From JACJXF01 sp964349045 (GTDB lineage: Bacteria; Bacteroidota; Bacteroidia; Bacteroidales; GCA-2748055): a stretch of DNA of 18,956 nt. Location of the stretch: positions 1-18,956 of the forward strand of contig CAYGFI010000097.1 in the NCBI GenBank assembly GCA_964349045.1, read 5' to 3'. Positions within the stretch are counted from its first letter, which is position 1. Each line of letters starts with the position of its first letter. The notes beneath the pieces were generated by a model. It had not been told where the DNA came from and searched no databases. It worked only from the letters and a program-made list of their open reading frames with translations. Shown one piece after another: positions 6,532 through 14,561 of the stretch. Made by a program: the position numbers and the translations under genes.

Positions 6532-8793
6532 ATGGGATACAGATATTCTTTGATTCTTTTCACATTAATTGTATTGACACAATTACCTGCAAGGGCACAG
6601 ACTGATACAACTACTTATCACCTTAGGCTCAAACAGGAAAAAGTGAATAAAGCTGGCAAGGAAGTTTTTGGAATGACCATTAATAATAGTATTCCCGGGC
6701 CAACACTTCGTTTTACCGAAGGTGGTTACGCGGTTATCTACGTGAAAAATGAAATGGATGTGGAAACCTCCGTTCACTGGCACGGTCTGTTATTGCCTAA
6801 CTTTTTCGATGGGGTACCTTACCTTACCACCCCACCCATAAAATCCGGGGAAGTGCAGAAGTATGAATTTCCGCTGAAACAATCCGGTACTTATTGGTAT
6901 CATTCACACACCATGCTACAAGAGCAAAGTGGGGTTTATGGGTCTATGGTCATTGAGCCAAAAGAAAAAAAACTTGTCTATGACAAGGAATTAGTGATGG
7001 TATTGGCGGATTGGACTAATGAAAATCCTGAGAATGTACTGAGATTTCTAAAAAGAGGCACAGAGTGGTACAACATAAAAAAAGGAACCGCTACCCCACT
7101 CAATAAGGTAATTGCCAGGGGGGCGCTGGGCGCACAGTTTAACTTTTGGAAACAAAGGATGGAAGGAGCCGATATAGCAGACATCTACTATCCTGCTTTT
7201 TTAGAGAATGGCCGGCAAAAACAGGAATACACTGAATTTAATCCTGGTGAAAAAGTAAGGCTTCGTATTATCAATGGGGCGGCCTCTACTTCATTTTGGA
7301 TGACTTTTGGAGGGGAGGACCCAACCCTGGTTTCGGCAGATGGGCAGGACGTAGTGCCTGTCAAACACAACAAAATCTTTATTGCCATTGCAGAAACATA
7401 TGATTTTATTGTCACCATTCCTAAAAAAGGCAAGATTGAATTCATGGCCACAGCCCAGGATGGTTCAGGTCATTCATCAGCCTACCTGGGAAAGGGAGAT
7501 ATAATCCCTGCCCCTGAAGTATCGCGTCCCGATAAAATTGGCATGATGATGCAAATGGCTAAAATGGATATGCGAATGGGAGCTCCGGCTCTCAAATTCA
7601 GGCAAAAAAAAGATGAACCTACCAAAATGATGGAAAATTGGGGGATGAAAATGGATAAAGAGATGGAAATGAAAGATACGGACAAAATGAATCATTCCAA
7701 CAAGCATACAATGGATGATATGGCTATGGATTCAACAATTGTAGAAAATAAAATGGACGACCAGACTATGCCCGGTATGGATATGTTTTCCGAATATAAT
7801 TACAACTATTTAAAATCTCCTGGGAAAACCAATTTTGCTGACAGCATTCCAGTGAAAGAAGTTTTACTGAACCTCACCGGTAATATGCAGCGCTATATCT
7901 GGAGCATGAATGGGATACCCTTGTCAGAAACGGACAATATAAAGATCAAAGAGGGCGAAGTAACCCGTATTACCCTCAACAACCTGACAATGATGCACCA
8001 CCCTATGCACCTTCACGGCCACTTTTTTAGGGTCATCAATAAAAACGGGGATTATTCTCCTTTAAAACATACCGTCAATGTACCGCCCATGCAACAGGTT
8101 ACCATAGAGTTTTATGGCAACGAATACGGAGATTGGTTTTTCCATTGTCACATTCTTTATCATTTGATGGGAGGTATGGCACGTGTATTTAGTTATAATA
8201 CCCCCCGTGACCCAAGACTTAAAGGGTATCCGGTATCCAGACAGGTTCACGAAACGGATCGAATTTACACCTGGGGTATAGCAAATATAGCCTCACAAAT
8301 GTCAGCCGTCAACCTGGTCTCTTCTAATATCCGAAATCAATTCAATTTCAGTGCCGCGTATGGCTATAATAAAAATTTTGAATCGGAATTTACCTATGAA
8401 AGATACCTGTATGATTATTTTAGGGTATTTGTTGGCATAAACGCGGAGAATAATTTAAAAAACAACCTTGACGATATCAAGACTACTGCTGTAGCCGGTA
8501 TTCGCTGGTTTACACCATATATGTTTAACCTTGACCTCCGTTTGGATAATGAGTTGAGGCCTCGCATAGGAATCGGCAGAGCATTAATGTTATTTTCCCG
8601 GTTTTCAGTATTTGGATATTACGAATATCAAATTGATTTAGGATGGGTTAATAATCTGAAAGGTGAGGCCAATTTCGGACAGGAAACCGTCTGGAATGCT
8701 GGTGCCGAATACATGCTCTCAAAGAATTTCTCTTTGAGAGCGAGCTATGACAATCGCTTTGGTGCCGGTGGTGGCTTATCTTTAAGATTTTAA
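6532..8793 (+). CDS. Multicopper oxidase (CopA/PcoA type) fused to a CopB-like outer-membrane barrel
   Basis: A 753 aa exported protein. The signal peptide is residues 1-22, cut after PARA; it is Sec-like, with no twin-arginine motif. The oxidase part spans about 24-560, with all copper ligands present: HWHG (H82, H84) and HSH (H124, H126), then HHPMHLHGH (H490 type 1; H493, H495) and HCHILYHLMGGM (H538, C539, H540, H544, M549). It probably oxidises Cu(I) to Cu(II). Residues 337-418 are a Met-rich insert (MMMQMAKMDMRMG, MKMDKEMEMKDTDKM), as in PcoA/CopA. From about 575 the sequence changes to alternating beta-strands with aromatic girdles (YGYNKNFESEFTYERYLYDYF, AVAGIRWFTPYMFNLDLRLD) and ends in LSLRF, with the terminal Phe of outer-membrane barrels. 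This resembles PcoB/CopB, normally a separate protein. ATG 6532 gives a clean signal peptide. Confidence 0.9.
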   Translation: MGYRYSLILFTLIVLTQLPARAQTDTTTYHLRLKQEKVNKAGKEVFGMTINNSIPGPTLRFTEGGYAVIYVKNEMDVETSVHWHGLLLPNFFDGVPYLTTPPIKSGEVQKYEFPLKQSGTYWYHSHTMLQEQSGVYGSMVIEPKEKKLVYDKELVMVLADWTNENPENVLRFLKRGTEWYNIKKGTATPLNKVIARGALGAQFNFWKQRMEGADIADIYYPAFLENGRQKQEYTEFNPGEKVRLRIINGAASTSFWMTFGGEDPTLVSADGQDVVPVKHNKIFIAIAETYDFIVTIPKKGKIEFMATAQDGSGHSSAYLGKGDIIPAPEVSRPDKIGMMMQMAKMDMRMGAPALKFRQKKDEPTKMMENWGMKMDKEMEMKDTDKMNHSNKHTMDDMAMDSTIVENKMDDQTMPGMDMFSEYNYNYLKSPGKTNFADSIPVKEVLLNLTGNMQRYIWSMNGIPLSETDNIKIKEGEVTRITLNNLTMMHHPMHLHGHFFRVINKNGDYSPLKHTVNVPPMQQVTIEFYGNEYGDWFFHCHILYHLMGGMARVFSYNTPRDPRLKGYPVSRQVHETDRIYTWGIANIASQMSAVNLVSSNIRNQFNFSAAYGYNKNFESEFTYERYLYDYFRVFVGINAENNLKNNLDDIKTTAVAGIRWFTPYMFNLDLRLDNELRPRIGIGRALMLFSRFSVFGYYEYQIDLGWVNNLKGEANFGQETVWNAGAEYMLSKNFSLRASYDNRFGAGGGLSLRF

Positions 8794-8848
8794 TTTTATG
8801 AATGAATATAAAAAAATAGTCTTTCATTGACAGGCGCAGTTTCTCCTG

Positions 8849-9067
8849 GAGCCGGTGTTAATACAGGAGTAGCTGAATGAACGCAGTGGAATCGTACCCA
8901 ATGTAGTGTTCCCCATACGTATAGACCTGCGCAACGATCTTGGCCAACCCGACCGCTTCGATGTCTATTATGGTATGGCCGACAACCGGATTGGAGTGGC
9001 ACGCCTTGATTTGCCGGATATCATACCAACAGAAGGAGTTGCTGATCCGCCGGAGGTAAAAGTGTAA
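8849..9067 (+). pseudogene. Decayed C-terminal fragment of a GH130 gene
   Basis: This fragment is in frame with codons 298-369 of the intact GH130 protein and reads LNERSGIVPNVVFP, then YYGMADNRIGVARLDLP and TEGVADPPEVKV before TAA 9065. It has an in-frame TAG at 8870-8872, no start, and no upstream GH130 sequence. Homology may extend slightly left of 8849 in another frame. The protein differences from the intact gene (for example PIRIDLRND for PTGIDRRDD) suggest that it came from a related paralogue and not from a recent copy of the neighbour. Confidence 0.85.
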
Positions 9068-9217
9068 TGTGCTGGGATGTTCAAGTCAAAGGGTAGGCGT
9101 ATCGGAATATTTGGAAATGTGTGAATGATGTAACTCTTTCCAAAAGTTGTGTAACACTTTTCAGAACCTATGAACACACCTTAGTTAATTGAGATTTTAT
9201 TCACAATTTAAAAATGA
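8849..9217 (+). repeat. Direct repeat, right copy
   Basis: The same-orientation partner of 4980-5347. The pair brackets the copper cassette almost exactly. The left copy ends at the cassette's first gene; this copy ends at the same motif (ATTCACAATTTAAAAATGA), after which the sequence becomes a piece of a copper ATPase. Only one 1-bp indel separates the copies. The non-coding half (9068-9217) is better kept than the coding half, and contains the same AAAAGT...ACTTTT inverted repeat. The TATAAT found in the left copy is TTTTAT here. Confidence 0.85.
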
Positions 9218-9272
9218 AACCGGTAATGTCCACCTTTATTTTGAGGCTGCGGCAGTTATTTTAACATTAGTA
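9216..9272 (+). pseudogene. copA: Relic of a copper P1B-type ATPase (CopA), ~19 codons
   Basis: Directly after the right repeat, the + strand frame starting at 9216 reads ETGNVHLYFEAAAVILTLV. This is the conserved transmembrane segment of copper-translocating P-type ATPases (family pattern: YFEAAAVI..LVLLGQ.LE). The match stops after LTLV, where the family would continue LLGQ; the sequence instead reads DPYNILIINH and then a stop. No other ATPase motif (CPC, DKTGT, metal-binding domain) occurs in the window. It is therefore a short vestige left by a deletion. The match rests on recall of the family motif, but a 19-residue run of this quality beside copper genes is unlikely by chance. Confidence 0.75.
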
Positions 9273-9398
9273 GATCCTTACAATATATTAATTATTAACC
9301 ATTAAAACATAAAGTCGGGACCAGACCTTTAAAGAAAGATAAATTTGAAAGAAACCAGGTTATAAATTTTTACATTATATTTACCGTAATATTTTTTT
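9273..9398. other. Intergenic AT-rich stretch, no feature seen
   Basis: These bases lie between the CopA relic and the next gene. They are AT-rich, with no ORF, no stable hairpin and no clear Bacteroidota promoter (TTTG...TAnnTTTG) at proper spacing. They presumably carry the promoter of the efflux operon. Confidence 0.5.
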
Positions 9399-9833
9399 AT
9401 GATAAAAAAAAGTACAGCCATATTTTTCATTCTGTTAGCCAATATCATTTTATTGGCTTATGTTGTTTTTCCACATCATCATCATGAATCGCAATTTTGC
9501 ATTATTTCCACCCATTGTCAGGCTGACAGCAAGACTCATAAACACAATACTCCCGAACGCGACCACGAGCACGATGGTAACAAAAACACAGAATATTGCT
9601 TCTTAAAACAAGTAGTTGTAATTCCCGCAAATTCTGTAAGGATAGTGTACAAATCTCCTGTTTGTACAGATCATTATAGGCCATATATTGATTTTCAGTC
9701 TGTGTTATTTAATAATGAATTAAAGCCATTTGTTTCAATTTTTTTAACAAATGCAGATATTCCGTTAACAGGATCTTCTTATTCCCGTTTCGTAAGTACT
9801 TCATTAGGTTTACGCGCTCCCCCTTTAGTTTAA
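9399..9833 (+). CDS. Small His-rich membrane-anchored protein (DUF6769-like)
   Basis: A 144 aa protein with an N-terminal hydrophobic segment (residues 5-24), which is either a signal peptide or an anchor, followed immediately by HHHH (26-29), C34 and C40, and a second His cluster (THKHN 46-50, DHEHD 55-59) with C67. The C-terminus ends in SLGLRAPPLV, a conserved ending of small Bacteroidota proteins that precede metal-efflux operons; I believe this is the family called DUF6769, from memory. The layout suggests a periplasmic metal-binding protein, perhaps a metal buffer or sensor for the RND pump that follows. No catalytic motif is seen. It lies 102 bp before the adaptor gene, with a hairpin-rich element between them. 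The family label is moderately sure; a metal-binding role is inferred from His/Cys content. Confidence 0.75.
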   Translation: MIKKSTAIFFILLANIILLAYVVFPHHHHESQFCIISTHCQADSKTHKHNTPERDHEHDGNKNTEYCFLKQVVVIPANSVRIVYKSPVCTDHYRPYIDFQSVLFNNELKPFVSIFLTNADIPLTGSSYSRFVSTSLGLRAPPLV

Positions 9834-9849
9834 GTTTTTAGTTTCTCTG

Positions 9850-9898
9850 TGAATGCACGCGATAATTTTCTTATCGCTCAACAACTGTTGTACATTCA
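9850..9898 (+). promoter_or_regulatory. Compact multi-hairpin element before the adaptor gene
   Basis: Outer arms TGAATG (9850-9855) and CATTCA (9893-9898) enclose a perfect 7-bp hairpin, GCGATAA-TTTTC-TTATCGC (9859-9877), and a second small one, CAAC-AACT-GTTG (9879-9890), which overlaps the palindrome ACAACTGTTGT. It could fold as a three-way junction. No T-run follows, so it is not a standard terminator. It may be a processing site, an attenuator or an operator. Confidence 0.4.
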
Positions 9899-9935
9899 TA
9901 AGGATATCATTTATAAATCTTAAACAATATTATCA

Positions 9936-11438
9936 ATGAAGAGCAAAATAATCTTATTTGCATTACTTGCATATATTTTCGTGAGATGCGATCCTGGTCA
10001 TGACAATGAAACGCATGAAGTACAAGATGCAGCAAAAATTCAACTCACCGAGTATAGTAACGAGTTTGAACTATTTGCAGAAGCCGACCCTTTTGTAAAA
10101 GATAAAACATCTAATGTATTGGCACATTTCTCTGATTTGCCTGCATTCAAAGCCATCGAAAGTGGAAGTATAACAATTTGTTTAATCGTAAACGGCAGGG
10201 AGACAAAGCAAACACTTGAAAATCCAACCCGAAAAGGTATTTACAGTTTTGATATAAAACCGGAAACAACAGGCAGCGGACAAATCATATTTGATATTAA
10301 TACCGAAAAAGGTAATTTTCAGATTATTGTAACTCAGATTACAGTTTTTGCCAACGAACAGGAAGCAACCGAAGCTGCAGGTAAAGATATTGTATCAAAT
10401 ACTAACACAACTTCTTTCACCAAAGAACAATCCTGGAAAATTGATTATTCAAGCGAACTTCCTGTTACAGAACCATTCGGACAAGTTATAAAAACTACTG
10501 CTCAGGTGAAATCAACGCCAGGACACGAGGTTATTGTACCTGCCAAAACAAATGGAATTGTGATGCTCTTAAACTATAATGTTTTAGAAGGAAATAATGT
10601 TTCGGACGGACAAATTTTATTTACAATCTCGGGAAATGAATTTGCCGATAATAATTCTTCAGTTCGATTTGAAGAAGCTAAAAATAATTTTGAAAAAGCA
10701 AAAGCTGATTATGAGCGGCTGCAAGAACTTGTAAAAGACAAAATTGTTTCGGAAAAGGAATTACTCATCGCAAAAAATCAATACAATAATACTAAGGCAA
10801 CTTTCGATAACCTGAATAAAAATTTCAGTTCCACAGGCCAGCATGTTTCAAGTCCGATGGGTGGATTTATAAAGCAATTATTGGTTCAGAATGGTCAATA
10901 TGTAGAAGCCGGTCAACCGCTTGTATCCATATCTCAAAATAAAACGCTTATGCTTTGTGCCGAAGTTCAGCAGAAATATGCTTCATTATTGGGTTCTGTT
11001 TATTCGGCAAACATCCGGACCCTGCATGATAATCAAAAATACTCATTCGAAGAATTAAACGGGAAGGTTTTGTCGTATGGACAAAGCGCCAATTCTGACA
11101 ATTATCTCATTCCGGTAAATCTTCAGATTGACAATACAGGGAGCTTTGTTTCGGGGGGATTCGTTGAAATCTATTTAAAAACTCTCACCAATATAAAAGC
11201 ATTGACTATCCCGAATACAGCATTAATGGAAGAACAGGGCAGCTATTTTGTCTTTGTGCAAATAACTCCTGAACTTTTTGAAAAACGGGAAGTGAAAGCT
11301 GGAGCCACTGATGGGTTAAAAACCGAAATCCTTAATGGAATATCTCACAATGAACGAATAGTATCTAAAGGCGCTATTTTTATCAAACTGGCTCAGGCTA
11401 CAGGTAATTTAGATGCTCATTCAGGACATGTTCACTAA
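9936..11438 (+). CDS. RND efflux periplasmic adaptor (CzcB/CusB-like lipoprotein)
   Basis: A 500 aa membrane-fusion protein that links the inner-membrane pump to the outer-membrane channel. Residues 1-17 are a signal peptide with Cys at 18 (IFVRC), an atypical lipobox with Arg at -1. Residues ~32-140 form an extra beta-rich domain before the standard adaptor, seen in some Bacteroidota heavy-metal adaptors. The adaptor core follows: split lipoyl halves at ~195-235 and ~301-335 (SSPMGGFIKQLLVQNGQYVE), an alpha-hairpin coiled coil at ~240-296, a beta-barrel at ~336-425 and a membrane-proximal domain to ~485. The tail ends HSGHVH, a possible metal-binding end. The pump gene starts 21 bp downstream. 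Family and role are firm; the metal is not determinable. Confidence 0.92.
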   Translation: MKSKIILFALLAYIFVRCDPGHDNETHEVQDAAKIQLTEYSNEFELFAEADPFVKDKTSNVLAHFSDLPAFKAIESGSITICLIVNGRETKQTLENPTRKGIYSFDIKPETTGSGQIIFDINTEKGNFQIIVTQITVFANEQEATEAAGKDIVSNTNTTSFTKEQSWKIDYSSELPVTEPFGQVIKTTAQVKSTPGHEVIVPAKTNGIVMLLNYNVLEGNNVSDGQILFTISGNEFADNNSSVRFEEAKNNFEKAKADYERLQELVKDKIVSEKELLIAKNQYNNTKATFDNLNKNFSSTGQHVSSPMGGFIKQLLVQNGQYVEAGQPLVSISQNKTLMLCAEVQQKYASLLGSVYSANIRTLHDNQKYSFEELNGKVLSYGQSANSDNYLIPVNLQIDNTGSFVSGGFVEIYLKTLTNIKALTIPNTALMEEQGSYFVFVQITPELFEKREVKAGATDGLKTEILNGISHNERIVSKGAIFIKLAQATGNLDAHSGHVH

Positions 11439-11459
11439 TTTAATTTAAAATTTCATATC

Positions 11460-14400
11460 GTGTTAAATAATACTATCAGATTTTCACTGAAAAACAAGTA
11501 TTTTATTTTGCTCTGTTCTTTAGTTGTGGTGGTTGCAGGGATCATGACCGCCTCAAATATGGATGTAGATGTATTCCCTGATCTTACCGCTCCAACCGTA
11601 GTAGTTATGACTGATGCTCATGGTATGGCTTCGGAGGAAGTTGAACGATTAGTTACTTTTCCGATTGAAACGGCTGTAAACGGAGCTACAGACGTTCGAA
11701 GGGTGCGTTCAGCCTCTTCACAAGGATTTTCTTTTGTGTGGGTCGAATTTGACTGGGGGACAGACATTTTTAAAGCACGTCAGATCGTAAGCGAAAAATT
11801 AATAAGTGTTTCAACTCAGATGCCGTTAGGAGTAGGACAACCAATTCTTGCTCCACAATCAAGCGTGATGGGTGAGATATTCTTTATTGGTATTCAGGCC
11901 GATAGTACGAGTATGATGGATTTACGAACCATTGCCGAATGGAATGTTAAACCCTTGATTCTTGCCACTGGCGGAGTTTCTCAGGTTACAATTATCGGGG
12001 GCGACTATAAACAATACCAGATTCTGGCAAATCCCCATAAAATGAAATATTACAATGTTTCAATGTTTGAACTTGCCGAAGTATGTAAAGGAATTAGTCA
12101 GAACTCAATAGGCGGTGTAGTCAGGCAATTTGGGAACGAATATGTTGTACGCGGAATCGCCCGGACTTCCGACATTGAATCTTTGGGAAGTTCTTTTATT
12201 AAATCTAACAATGGAAAACCGGTAAGGATAAATGATGTATCAGAAGTACTTATTGGAAGTGGTATTAAAATGGGATATGCTTCCGAAAATGCAAAACCGG
12301 CAATTATTATATCAATTTCGAAACAACCAAATGCCAATACACTTGATTTGACAAGACGCATTGAAACAAATCTGTCTACACTTCAAAAAACATTGCCTCC
12401 CGATGTGAAATTAGACAAAACAATATTCCGTCAGGCAGATTTTATTGAAACCTCGGTGAATAATGTCAAAAATGCTTTACTTGAAGGTTCTGTATTTGTA
12501 ATTATTATTCTTTACCTGTTCCTGGGAAGTTTCCGTACAACTATTATTTCGTTGCTGGCAATACCTGTATCATTGTTGGGAACTATAATCGTAATGAAAC
12601 TTTTAGGTTTGAATATTAATACCATGAGTTTAGGCGGAATGGCTATTGCTATCGGTGTATTGGTTGATGATGCAATTATAAATGTTGAAAATGCATATAA
12701 ACGACTCCGTCAAAACCGGCAAATACCCAAAGATGATCGCAAATCAGCATTTACAATAGTGTTTGAAGCTTCCAAAGAAATGCAGGCATCCATCCTTAAT
12801 GCAACTCTTATTATAATTGTAGCTTTTATTCCTTTGTTTTTCCTTACCGGAATGGAGGGTCGAATGCTTATTCCTTTGGGGATCGCATTTATTGTATCAT
12901 TATTCATTTCCCTTATCGTTGCAATGACACTTACACCCTTATTGTGTAAAATGTTGCTTTCAGATGAAAAATATCTTGCTAAAAATGAAAAAGATAAATG
13001 GCTTACAAGTAATCTGACTTTCTATTATCAAAAAACCCTTGGATGGGCATTAAAGCATAAACGTGTAGTAGTTTTTTCTTCATTAGGACTGTTTATCGCA
13101 TCTCTGTTTTTATTTTCAACTATGGGTCGCAGTTTTCTTCCTGAATTTAACGAAGGTTCATTAACATTATCTGTAGTTTCAAAACCCGGTACTTCATTAG
13201 AAGAAAGTAACAGTTTGGGTAATTTAGTCGAAATTGAATTATTGTCTATTCCGGAAGTTATAAGTACAGCTCGCAGAACAGGGCGCGGCGAACTTGATGA
13301 GCATTCGCAAACAGTAAACAGCGCCGAAGTTGATGTCAATTTTACGTTGAAAGACCGAACCCGTGATGAATTTTTGGAGGATGTGCGAAAAAAAATTGCC
13401 GGTATTCCGGGCATTGCTTCAACGGTTGGTCAACCACTCGGTCACCGGATAGACCATATGATTTCGGGAACAAGAGCAAATATTGCGATTAAACTCTTTG
13501 GTAATGATTTGAATAAAATGTTTACCATCGGGAACCAAATAAAAAGTTCGATTGTTGATATTGAAGGTCTGGTAGATGTGAATGTTGACCAGCAGGTTGA
13601 AATACCGCAAATACAAATCAGGGCAAATCGTGAAATGTTGGCTCAATATGGAATTACTATTGAGCAATTTAATGAGTTTATTGATATTGCCTTTGGTGGT
13701 GAAAAATTATCTGATATTTACGAGGGACAACGAAGATTCGACCTTGTATTACGTTTGAATAAAGATTACACCGAAACAATGGAGGGCATACGTTCTGCCT
13801 TGATTGATACTTGGGATGATAAAAAAGTACCTTTGGAACAGGTTGCTGAAATTGTTTCCGTTTCCGGGCCAGGTTCAATAAGCAGGGAAAATGTGCAACG
13901 TAAAGTCGTTGTATCTGCAAATGTTTCAGGACGTGATATTCGAAGTGTGGTACAGGATATTCAGAAAAATATAACAGCTCAGATTGAATTTCCCGAAGGT
14001 TATCGTGTTGAATATGGAGGACAGTTTGAAAGCGAAGCAAGTGCATCTAAAACATTACTTATTACTTCAATTTTAGCAATTTTGATTATTTTCATATTGC
14101 TATTTCAGGAATTCAGGAACTTTAAATTAGCTGGGGTTGTTTTACTTAATTTACCTCTCGCATTGATTGGCGGTATCTTCTCACTCTATTTTACCTCTGG
14201 TGTTTTAAGCATTCCTGCAATTATTGGTTTTATCACACTTTTTGGTATTGCAACCCGCAATGGAATTCTTCTGATTTCGAATTACCAGAAGCTTCAGTGC
14301 CAGGGTGTTTCGCTTTATGATACAGTAATTGCAGGTTCTTCAGACCGATTGAATGCTATTTTGATGACAGCGTTAACAGCAGCTCTCGCGCTTATACCAT

Positions 14401-14561
14401 TAGCGCTCAGGGGCGATTTATCGGGAAATGAAATTCAAAGTCCCATGGCGAAAGTGATTCTCGGAGGTTTGCTTACTTCAACCTTGCTCAATATATTTAT
14501 TGTGCCAATAGTTTACAGTATTTTGAACAATCATGGAATCATTAAAAATCAAAAGATATGA
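11460..14561 (+). CDS. CzcA/CusA-family heavy-metal RND efflux permease
   Basis: A 1033 aa proton-driven inner-membrane pump, normal family length, with twelve expected membrane helices and two large periplasmic loops. It starts at GTG 11460 (MLNNTIRFSLKNKYFIL), 21 bp after the adaptor. Seen: the N-terminal VDVFPDLTAPTVVVMT and FPIETAVNGATDVRRVRS of heavy-metal RND pumps, and the helix-4 proton-relay motif GGMAIAIGVLVDDAIINVEN (392-411, D403 and D404). At the place where CusA has the copper ligand M623 (RIDM), this protein has RIDHM (D665, H666, M667), so a Cu/Ag-specific three-Met site is not evident. Co, Zn, Ni, Cd or Cu are all possible. The last codons overlap the next gene by 4 bp (ATGA). 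The substrate is left open. Confidence 0.93.
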   Translation: MLNNTIRFSLKNKYFILLCSLVVVVAGIMTASNMDVDVFPDLTAPTVVVMTDAHGMASEEVERLVTFPIETAVNGATDVRRVRSASSQGFSFVWVEFDWGTDIFKARQIVSEKLISVSTQMPLGVGQPILAPQSSVMGEIFFIGIQADSTSMMDLRTIAEWNVKPLILATGGVSQVTIIGGDYKQYQILANPHKMKYYNVSMFELAEVCKGISQNSIGGVVRQFGNEYVVRGIARTSDIESLGSSFIKSNNGKPVRINDVSEVLIGSGIKMGYASENAKPAIIISISKQPNANTLDLTRRIETNLSTLQKTLPPDVKLDKTIFRQADFIETSVNNVKNALLEGSVFVIIILYLFLGSFRTTIISLLAIPVSLLGTIIVMKLLGLNINTMSLGGMAIAIGVLVDDAIINVENAYKRLRQNRQIPKDDRKSAFTIVFEASKEMQASILNATLIIIVAFIPLFFLTGMEGRMLIPLGIAFIVSLFISLIVAMTLTPLLCKMLLSDEKYLAKNEKDKWLTSNLTFYYQKTLGWALKHKRVVVFSSLGLFIASLFLFSTMGRSFLPEFNEGSLTLSVVSKPGTSLEESNSLGNLVEIELLSIPEVISTARRTGRGELDEHSQTVNSAEVDVNFTLKDRTRDEFLEDVRKKIAGIPGIASTVGQPLGHRIDHMISGTRANIAIKLFGNDLNKMFTIGNQIKSSIVDIEGLVDVNVDQQVEIPQIQIRANREMLAQYGITIEQFNEFIDIAFGGEKLSDIYEGQRRFDLVLRLNKDYTETMEGIRSALIDTWDDKKVPLEQVAEIVSVSGPGSISRENVQRKVVVSANVSGRDIRSVVQDIQKNITAQIEFPEGYRVEYGGQFESEASASKTLLITSILAILIIFILLFQEFRNFKLAGVVLLNLPLALIGGIFSLYFTSGVLSIPAIIGFITLFGIATRNGILLISNYQKLQCQGVSLYDTVIAGSSDRLNAILMTALTAALALIPLALRGDLSGNEIQSPMAKVILGGLLTSTLLNIFIVPIVYSILNNHGIIKNQKI

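Noticed and set aside
9859..9877. Hairpin GCGATAA/TTATCGC as a terminator after the His-rich gene
   Set aside because: The stem is perfect, but no run of T follows, and the efflux genes continue downstream.
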